Shown here: in pieces, positions 58,293 through 64,000 of the stretch
How the letters are laid out: every line of letters begins with the position of its first letter
Numbering within the stretch: position 1 is the stretch's first letter
Assembly (NCBI GenBank): GCA_000621765.1
Contig: JHXJ01000012.1
Location: forward strand, 49,635-113,634
Reading direction: 5' to 3'
Length of the DNA stretch: 64,000 nt
From: Ruminococcaceae bacterium AB4001
Lineage (GTDB): Bacteria > Bacillota > Clostridia > Saccharofermentanales > Saccharofermentanaceae
The notes under the pieces: generated by a model
The model's input: only the letters and a program-made list of their open reading frames with translations
Database searches by the model: none
Told to the model about the DNA's origin: nothing
Made by a program: the position numbers and the translations under genes

Positions 58293-60113
58293 TCCAAGAT
58301 ATTTCTTCTCGAAATCTTCGATCGAAATGGGTCTGCTGAAGTAGTACCCCTGGATAACGTCGCATCCCAGTGCCTTAAGCTCATCTATCTGCGTCTTGTT
58401 CTCGGCGCCTTCTGCCAGGCAGATAAAGCCGAGTTCCTTGGCAAGCGAGATGATGTGCCTGAGCACGAAGATGTCTGTCTTAAGGACGCTTTCTCCGCCG
58501 ACTTTATCGACGAAGCTCTTGTCGATCTTAAGCGTGTCGAGCGGCATCTGGGTAAGGAGCGAAAACGAAGAATATCCCGTTCCGAAGTCGTCCAAAGAGA
58601 TGCGGAAGCCGCGGCTCCTTAAGTCATTTAAGACCTGTATCATCTGCTCGGTGTTATCGTACGAGGCGCTCTCCGTAAGCTCGAAATCTATAAGGTCGTG
58701 GTAGATGTTATATGAATCGACGATCTCCGTGAGATGGTCCACGAGATCCGTGTCATAAAGGCGCTCTCGCGAGAGGTTGACCGATACGGGATAAAGGATC
58801 TTTCCTTCTTTTCTCCATCTGTCTAAGGTCATGCAGACTTTCTTCAGGACGATGTCATCGATCTTGCCGATCGATCCGTCACGTTCAAAGAATGGGATGA
58901 ACTTGCCGGGAGAGAGGAATTCCTTCTTTTTGTAATTCCATCTGATCAGCGCTTCAGAGCCCTTGATCTTCTCGGTGTGGATATCGAACTTAGGCTGGAG
59001 ATAGACGACGAACTCATCGTTTGCAATGGCTGTATCAAGGTAAGCTTTAATGAAATTGCCCCACAGGATATCGTCGTGCATCTTATCAGTGAACACGATG
59101 ATGTCGGTCCTATTGTGGCTCGTTCCGAGTTTCTGCGCCAGCTTGCCCGCGTCCGCAACCCTGTTGCCTGAAAGCATCGTGCGCTGCATCGGGACGACTC
59201 CGCACCTGTAGTAGATCCTGTAGTTCGGGTCTTCTTCAAGATGTGATAAATCCTCGAAGAACGTGCTGAGCTTTTCGATCATCTCGTCTTCGGGCATGTC
59301 CTTGATCATCATCGCGAAATTATCGTTGTGGCATCTTGCGCTCGTATAGATGAAGTCAGATGCCTCCATCGCCTTGACGATATTGCTCAGCACTTTATTC
59401 GCCGCAATGTGGCCGTACACTTCGTTGATCACGCGGAATTCCTTTACGTCAAAATGCGCGAAAGCGTAATCCCTGATGCCGTAATCCATCGGCATCTCAA
59501 GGAACGGGACTAAGTGATTCCAGTTGTAGTGACCGGTGATGGGGTCGATGAATGCTTTTGTGTATAGAGCTTTCTTTTCGAAGCTGTCGAACGAGTCTTT
59601 GATGACTTCTGTTGCGCGGTCCTCGTCGAGAGACATCTCATGGAGTATCCTGACTTTCTTTCCGCTCATGAAAATGCTGATCACGTCAGGGTCTTTTCTT
59701 ATCGAAAGGTCGCTGTAATTTCTGTGCGCGTCATCGTCTTCTCTGATCTTCCCGAAAAGGCTGCTTATCGATTCCAGGCCCAGATCGATCTCGTTATCGA
59801 TCTCGATCGAATAGAAGAAAGCCTCATCCAGGACGATCGAATTCAGCCCGGAAGGATAAGAGATCTTCGGGTCATTTTCCCTGAATTCAATTCCGATAAC
59901 GGGTCTGCCGAGCGACCTGATGTAAAAGACGCCGGGATAGTCATAGGTGCCGAATGCATTTGTATAACGGCCGACGGCCTCATCAGTCTTACCGCCATAA
60001 AAAGCGGCCACGGAAGCATCGTCTGCATCAATGTAATACAGGACTCTTCTTGGCTTATAAAGCTGGTTGAGTTTGTTTATAAACATAAGCTGTCTCTCCG
60101 AAAAGGATGTCAT
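58290..60113 (-). CDS. Soluble degenerate GGDEF-EAL phosphodiesterase
   Basis: This 607-residue protein has no membrane helix. Residues 1-170 form an unassigned sensor. A GGDEF domain (about 180-340) has CHNDNF in place of GGDEF. The EAL domain (about 350-605) keeps SEALIRW, VNLS, ELTES, DDFGTGYSS, LKIDKSF and AEGAEN, so phosphodiesterase activity is expected. The start may be at 60113 or at the next ATG (60086), both with GGAG-like sites. It is the second gene of an operon with the cyclic-nucleotide-binding-domain protein (27-base gap). Confidence 0.85.
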   Translation of the reverse strand: MTSFSERQLMFINKLNQLYKPRRVLYYIDADDASVAAFYGGKTDEAVGRYTNAFGTYDYPGVFYIRSLGRPVIGIEFRENDPKISYPSGLNSIVLDEAFFYSIEIDNEIDLGLESISSLFGKIREDDDAHRNYSDLSIRKDPDVISIFMSGKKVRILHEMSLDEDRATEVIKDSFDSFEKKALYTKAFIDPITGHYNWNHLVPFLEMPMDYGIRDYAFAHFDVKEFRVINEVYGHIAANKVLSNIVKAMEASDFIYTSARCHNDNFAMMIKDMPEDEMIEKLSTFFEDLSHLEEDPNYRIYYRCGVVPMQRTMLSGNRVADAGKLAQKLGTSHNRTDIIVFTDKMHDDILWGNFIKAYLDTAIANDEFVVYLQPKFDIHTEKIKGSEALIRWNYKKKEFLSPGKFIPFFERDGSIGKIDDIVLKKVCMTLDRWRKEGKILYPVSVNLSRERLYDTDLVDHLTEIVDSYNIYHDLIDFELTESASYDNTEQMIQVLNDLRSRGFRISLDDFGTGYSSFSLLTQMPLDTLKIDKSFVDKVGGESVLKTDIFVLRHIISLAKELGFICLAEGAENKTQIDELKALGCDVIQGYYFSRPISIEDFEKKYLG

Positions 60114-60140
60114 CCAACTCCGGAAATGTTCTGCTCAGGA

Positions 60141-61049
60141 TTACTTCTTGTTGTAAGCTTCAGTGATCTCTTTGCAGGTATTCAGGAAATCGACATCGAG
60201 CTTTCTTAAGTTGTAAGAAAGGAGACGGAGGAATGCCCTGATCTTCTGGGGACAGAACTTGAAGATCGAAGCCAGCTCTTCCTGATAGATGAGCTCGACG
60301 ATCGTATCCTCTTTGGTGACTGCTGTCGTGCCGCGGAGATCAGTAGCATAGAAGCCGGACTCACCGAAGTAAGCAACAGGGGTTATCTCTGCGATCTCCG
60401 TCGAATCGTCCGTGCCGTATCCCTTGTAGATCCCGACCTTGCCGGAATGGAGGATGAACATGCAGTCTCCGAATTCGAAATCATCGTAAATGATCTTGCC
60501 GCTCTCATACTGCCTGAGCTGGCTGGTCTCATCGTTTATGAGTCCTGCGAAAATGTCGCGGAGCGGATCCGTGTCAGCTTCGGTAACTTTATTCTTGTTC
60601 GACTGGTACATGTCGATGTGTTTCTTGATCTTGGCGAATAAGGAGTTGCTCTTCTTGTTCGCGTCAGCCTCGCGAAGCTCGCTGAGCAGGGCCTTTGCCT
60701 CATTCAGGTCGTTGGATGTGATCTGCAGTCTCTGCAGAAGATGCTTTGTAAGTTCTGCTATCCTTCTGGGGTCATCCTCGAAAAATGCATCCATGTCTTC
60801 TCCGGGGATCTCGACTACGCGGACAGCGCCTTTAGCGACTATGGTCGCGCTTCTGGGATAGCCTTCGAGCGTTGACATCTCACCGAAGAATTCTCCCGTA
60901 TCGATAGAGGAAAGCTTGACCTGATCGTTCTTTCCGAAGCCTCCGTATACAAGGGCACTGCCTTCAATGATCTGGAAGAAACTCGTTCCCGTGTCGCCTT
61001 CCTTGATGATTACTTCGCCGTTGCTGAATGTCTTTTCGATTAAACTCAT
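60141..61049 (-). CDS. Protein with two cyclic-nucleotide-binding domains
   Basis: This 302-residue protein has two CAP-family sensor domains, about residues 1-115 (KEGDTGTSFFQIIEGSALV ... GEFFGEMSTLEGYPRSATI) and 165-290 (YDDFEFGDCMFILHSGKVG ... AYFGESGFYATDLRGTTAV). A polar linker separates them. No HTH is present, so it is not a CRP-type regulator. The first domain keeps GE-x-RSA-like contacts for cyclic nucleotides (FFGEM, PRSAT). It probably relays a cyclic-nucleotide signal to the EAL protein encoded 27 bases downstream, though the ligand could be cAMP, cGMP or c-di-GMP. Confidence 0.83.
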   Translation of the reverse strand: MSLIEKTFSNGEVIIKEGDTGTSFFQIIEGSALVYGGFGKNDQVKLSSIDTGEFFGEMSTLEGYPRSATIVAKGAVRVVEIPGEDMDAFFEDDPRRIAELTKHLLQRLQITSNDLNEAKALLSELREADANKKSNSLFAKIKKHIDMYQSNKNKVTEADTDPLRDIFAGLINDETSQLRQYESGKIIYDDFEFGDCMFILHSGKVGIYKGYGTDDSTEIAEITPVAYFGESGFYATDLRGTTAVTKEDTIVELIYQEELASIFKFCPQKIRAFLRLLSYNLRKLDVDFLNTCKEITEAYNKK

Positions 61050-61212
61050 AATGCGTACCGTCCTTTATACAAAAGTTTCCGGAATCTCTCATCACTGCCG
61101 GTCATTGATTTGATATGTTATGGCTTACGGATACTTTCATATTATACAGTACAAACATAATGTAATGTAGAGCGTTGTTTGATGATATGCATTTTTTCAG
61201 TATAATCTTCGT

Positions 61213-62487
61213 ATGAAGATAAAGACCAAAAACCTGAGTTACGAAGAAGTAATGAAGCTTCCCTCGTGGGAGCACAAGAAGCCTAAGAAGCCGTCAGCAC
61301 TCCTGGCGGGGATCGCGCGCATCGGTTTGGGCGGCGAACTTAAGAAGGTACATTTCTCCTGCGAGAAGATAGACATGGAAAAAGCCGGCGACGGTCCGTG
61401 GATGATCCTTATGAACCACTGCAGTTTCACGGATCTCGCGATCGCCTTCGAAGTGATGAAAGGGCGCCCGTTCAGCATCGTCTGCACGTCTGATGCCCTT
61501 GTCGGAAAAGAAGGACTCATGAGGTCTCTGGGCTGCATCCCGACGCGGAAATTCGTCTCGGATGTCTCTCTTATCTCCGATATGGATTATGCCCTCAGCA
61601 CGAACAAAGCCAGTGTCCTTATGTATCCGGAAGCTGGTTATTCCTTAGACGGAACCGGCACGAGGATACCGAGAAGGCTCGGAGTACTTCTCAAAAAGCT
61701 CAAGCACCCCGTTGTCATGATCACCACTTACGGCGCGTTCACAAGAGATCCGCTCTATAACAATCTCCAGAAAAGAGATGTTACGGTAACATGCACTATG
61801 CAGTGCCTGTTCACGCCTGAAGAACTTGCCAATACCAAGGTAAGACAGATCGATGAAGTGCTCGACAAGGCCTTCAGTCTGGACTATTTCAAGTGGCAGC
61901 AGGACAACAGAATTGAGATCGATGAGCCTTTCAGAGCCGACGGACTTAACAGGATTCTTTATAAATGTCCTCACTGCATGACCGAGGGAAAGACCGAAGG
62001 AAAGGGCATAAGCCTTGTATGCAGGGAGTGCGGCGCAACTTATGAACTCGATACTCTCGGAAGACTCAAGGGAATAAACGTCACGCCCAGGTTTACCCAT
62101 GTTCCGGACTGGTTTGCCTGGGAGCGCGAGCAGATAAATGAAGAGATAAGTAACGGCACTTATAAGATCGATGTTCCGTGTGATATTGCGATTCTTAAAG
62201 ATTCCAAGGCATTGTACATGGTGGGTGAGGGAAGACTTCATCACGACAATAACGGCTTTGTCCTGGACGGGTGCGACGGAAAGCTCCACTACGAGCAGCA
62301 GCCCGAAGCGTCTTACAGCGTCAACTCGGATTATTTCTGGTATGAGATTGGCGACATAGTCTCCATAGGAACGAACGACTGTCTTTACTTCTGCTTCCCT
62401 AAGGAAGGCGACATCGTTGCAAAGGTGAGACTTGCAGGCGAAGAACTCTACAAGCTTTCCAAAGGAAAGACTTCTTCAGAGAAATAA
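61213..62487 (+). CDS. PlsC-like acyltransferase with zinc-ribbon insertion
   Basis: This 424-residue protein has the acyltransferase motif NHCSFTDLAI (N/H-x4-D) near residue 68 and the glycerol-phosphate-binding loop MYPEAGYS near 137. It likely transfers acyl chains to lysophosphatidate or a related acceptor. A zinc-ribbon pair, CPHC (about 255) and CREC, follows the catalytic domain, and a beta-rich C-terminal domain (about 300-410) without membrane helices ends it. This zinc-ribbon plus C-terminal domain is not usual for PlsC. Transcribed alone. No ribosome site is visible near the ATG, which lies close to a predicted -10 (TATAAT near 61201). Confidence 0.83.
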   Translation: MKIKTKNLSYEEVMKLPSWEHKKPKKPSALLAGIARIGLGGELKKVHFSCEKIDMEKAGDGPWMILMNHCSFTDLAIAFEVMKGRPFSIVCTSDALVGKEGLMRSLGCIPTRKFVSDVSLISDMDYALSTNKASVLMYPEAGYSLDGTGTRIPRRLGVLLKKLKHPVVMITTYGAFTRDPLYNNLQKRDVTVTCTMQCLFTPEELANTKVRQIDEVLDKAFSLDYFKWQQDNRIEIDEPFRADGLNRILYKCPHCMTEGKTEGKGISLVCRECGATYELDTLGRLKGINVTPRFTHVPDWFAWEREQINEEISNGTYKIDVPCDIAILKDSKALYMVGEGRLHHDNNGFVLDGCDGKLHYEQQPEASYSVNSDYFWYEIGDIVSIGTNDCLYFCFPKEGDIVAKVRLAGEELYKLSKGKTSSEK

Positions 62488-62503
62488 CATCAGTAAGCAG
62501 GGA

Positions 62504-62947
62504 TTACTTTTCCGTTGATTTGTTCTTAATAAGCGAAGTGCCGCAGAATCTGCAGTCCGTCTCGTTTTCGGCTCTCGGAGAGCCGCAGTTGGGGCAGTTG
62601 GTGTAGAGCTTGTACTTAAGGAAAGCGGCCCTGTCATCAAGGACTTTCTGTACGGCCTCATTTTCCCCGATCATGTCTTCGGTCACCTTATCTTCGACTT
62701 TTAACTGAGCCTTTCTCTTGTAGATAAATCCCGCGATGAGATAAGCAGCGAAGAGCGCCATGAATATGCAAGGCGTATAGAAGATCAGATCGTCGAAGAA
62801 ATCAAAAGCAGCTCCTTCAAGGCTTGAATTCTCAATGACCGGAACAACGAGTTCGTAGTATAAGTTCGTAACGAACAGGATGATGCTTAATACGATCCCG
62901 GCGATCCCGATGGGCAGGGAATACTTGAAGAATTTACTCAGTGTCAT
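62504..62947 (-). CDS. Two-helix membrane protein with C-terminal zinc ribbon (paralogue 2)
   Basis: This 147-residue protein has two membrane helices (about 12-32 and 57-78), a coiled linker and a C-terminal zinc-ribbon CPNCGSPRAENETDCRFCGTSL (outlined by CPNC and CRFC). It overlaps the upstream paralogue by four bases (ATGA), so the two are translationally coupled. Its layout (two helices plus a CxxC-CxxC zinc ribbon) is common in small clostridial envelope proteins with unknown jobs. Confidence 0.72.
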   Translation of the reverse strand: MTLSKFFKYSLPIGIAGIVLSIILFVTNLYYELVVPVIENSSLEGAAFDFFDDLIFYTPCIFMALFAAYLIAGFIYKRKAQLKVEDKVTEDMIGENEAVQKVLDDRAAFLKYKLYTNCPNCGSPRAENETDCRFCGTSLIKNKSTEK

Positions 62948-63600
62948 TTGCTGTCACCTTTGGAGCCGGGAATGTCCGGTTTCTTCGGAACAAATGCAAT
63001 CTTATGAACGGCGCTGGGAACACCGTTTGTAAAGTCAGTAACTTCCAGCGAGGTTCCGCAGAAAGAGCATGATTTGAGGACAGGGGATGCAGCAGATGCG
63101 CCGCAGTTCGGGCAGTTGTTGTAATACCACTTGGAGTTTTCTATTCCCTTGATCGCATCTTCCGCCTTCTTTCTTTCTATCGCGGCAAGATTGTTTTCGA
63201 TGCATCTTATAGCGCATTTATAGAGCAGGTTGTCTTTTATCACAACGAAAACAAGACATGTTACAGCGCATAGACCGGCAATTATACAGGGGAAATAGAA
63301 TACCAGTTCATCGATGAATGCGAAAGCTTCATCGCTCATTCTCATATTTTCGAAGACCGGAATCACCCATTCATAGAAAAAGAAGCTGCTGAAGAAGGCA
63401 ATTACGGAGATGACTAACCATGTGACAGGTTTGATCCAGAGGATCTTCGGAGTCCTTGCCATGGTCTCTCTGACCACATTGCAGTTATCTTCTCCGAAAT
63501 CCTTGTCGTAAAAAGCGATGCGGTATCTCTTGGTGTATCTTCCTGCCCAGGAACAATTGTCGGACAGATCACCGGAGGACTGCACGCCTTTCCAGACCAC
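62944..63600 (-). CDS. Zinc-ribbon membrane protein (paralogue 1), 5' end probably cut by an IS element
   Basis: The reading frame covers 218 residues from GTG 63600, but no ribosome site precedes it. The in-frame ATG at 63462 matches the start of the paralogue and is a second choice. Codon use between 63463 and 63600 looks coding, so the original N-terminus probably lay further upstream and was removed by the IS insertion. Two membrane helices and a CPNCGASAASPVLKSCSFCGTS zinc ribbon (outlined by CPNC and CSFC) follow. It overlaps the next gene by four bases. Confidence 0.6.
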   Translation of the reverse strand: MVWKGVQSSGDLSDNCSWAGRYTKRYRIAFYDKDFGEDNCNVVRETMARTPKILWIKPVTWLVISVIAFFSSFFFYEWVIPVFENMRMSDEAFAFIDELVFYFPCIIAGLCAVTCLVFVVIKDNLLYKCAIRCIENNLAAIERKKAEDAIKGIENSKWYYNNCPNCGASAASPVLKSCSFCGTSLEVTDFTNGVPSAVHKIAFVPKKPDIPGSKGDSK

Positions 63601-63609
63601 GCCGAAGAC

Positions 63610-64000
63610 TCTGAGTCAAGTCCAAAGTTTTGTGTAAATTCAATCCTTCGTATAATTTGTAAACTTTTGCAAACAACTCTGAGTGGAGCGTAGCGGAACG
63701 AGGAGTTGTTTGCAGCGCGCCTCGTTCAATGCTCTTAAGCCACCAGAACGGCTTGCTGCTCCTTTGCTATTTGTTGGAGAACAGGCTTCAGTTTAGCAAT
63801 CGTTTCGATTTCTGTACTGAAGATTATTCTGTGTTGATCCATCTTTTTCTTCTCATTTATCTCAAGGAGCACTGCTCCCATAAGGCGAATAAGTGATTCC
63901 TGGTTTGGGAATACATCAATTACCTTGGATCTTCTCTTGAGTTCTTTGTTAAGGCGTTCTATGTGGTTTGATGTTCTTAATTTCTTTCTGAGTTTTTGTG
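63610..64000 (-). mobile_element. IS256-family insertion element, left part of the window's copy
   Basis: The transposase end at 63735 and about 125 bases beyond it form the end of an IS256-family element that leaves the window. A probable terminal inverted repeat lies near 63612-63640 (GTCCAAAGTTTTGTGTAA is typical of IS256 ends). The exact boundary and target duplication cannot be fixed because the other end is missing. Confidence 0.7.
63735..64000 (-). CDS. IS256-family transposase, C-terminal part (partial)
   Basis: The minus strand reads about 88 codons open to the window edge and ends in TAA at 63735-63737. The translation contains KLRTSNHIERLNKELKRRS and VIDVFPNQESLIRLMGA, hallmarks of the C-terminus of IS256/MULE-type DDE transposases. 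The catalytic Asp, Asp and Glu residues would lie in the missing part. No frameshift is seen in the visible portion. Confidence 0.88.
   Translation of the reverse strand, partial: QKLRKKLRTSNHIERLNKELKRRSKVIDVFPNQESLIRLMGAVLLEINEKKKMDQHRIIFSTEIETIAKLKPVLQQIAKEQQAVLVA

Noticed and set aside
1..64000. rRNA, tRNA and CRISPR loci
   Set aside because: No tRNA cloverleaf, rRNA segment or repeat-spacer array was recognised by eye; a tRNAscan-SE or Rfam run could still find a tRNA.

Overview
The window looks like a chromosome segment of an anaerobic gut- or rumen-type Clostridia (Bacillota). The evidence is mid GC with G-rich Shine-Dalgarno sites, sigma-A-like promoters, BspA-type leucine-rich-repeat surface proteins, choline/cell-wall-binding repeats, and a dense set of GGDEF/EAL proteins. 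I cannot fix the family from this sequence. No rRNA, tRNA or CRISPR array was recognised. An IS256-family element runs off the right edge.

Layout. 0-7.6 kb: a transglutaminase-like lipoprotein, an ABC-F antibiotic-resistance-type ATPase behind a leader peptide and attenuator hairpin, and two EAL-type c-di-GMP phosphodiesterases. 7.7-24.7 kb: a surface-protein region with one cell-wall-binding-repeat protein, three BspA-like LRR proteins (two followed by tiny related peptides), a polytopic DUF6020-like membrane protein, an ACT protein, alanine dehydrogenase and a flavodoxin-like lipoprotein. 24.7-31.1 kb: a fusion of an RNA polymerase alpha-CTD-like domain to a CbbX-type AAA+ ATPase, an ABC exporter pair, and a ClpX-like AAA+ protein. 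31.2-38.0 kb: an XRE regulator, a phosphoesterase, sbcDC, a Nudix hydrolase and mazEF. 38.0-46.2 kb: a compact regulatory island with two sigma-70 factors, two paralogous putative DNA-binding proteins, ClpP, a tandem AAA+ protein and a SprT-like protein. 46.2-63.6 kb: mixed metabolism, two active-looking diguanylate cyclases, an ECF sigma/anti-sigma pair, a MATE transporter, redox enzymes, a cyclic-nucleotide-binding/EAL operon, a PlsC-like acyltransferase and zinc-ribbon membrane proteins.

The most interesting part is the 38-46 kb island. Two promoter classes recur there four times each. One has the inverted repeat TGAAATY-T-RATTTCA just upstream of the -35 box. The other has the form TTTACA-N16-CATA. 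They precede both sigma factors, the 87-residue protein, the paralogous pair and the SprT-like gene. One predicted operon encodes sigma factor, ClpP and an AAA+ unfoldase, so transcription and proteolysis may be linked in one circuit. I do not recognise this as a described system.

A second candidate is the paired BspA operons (12.8-16.6 kb and 21.2-24.6 kb). They share a leader hairpin, a C-terminal domain, a following peptide of 33-37 residues with the core ITFE-x2-DIITDS, and the same style of terminator.

Two GGDEF proteins keep the synthase motif. Three GGDEF-EAL proteins have lost it but keep the EAL catalytic set, so this segment holds both arms of c-di-GMP turnover.
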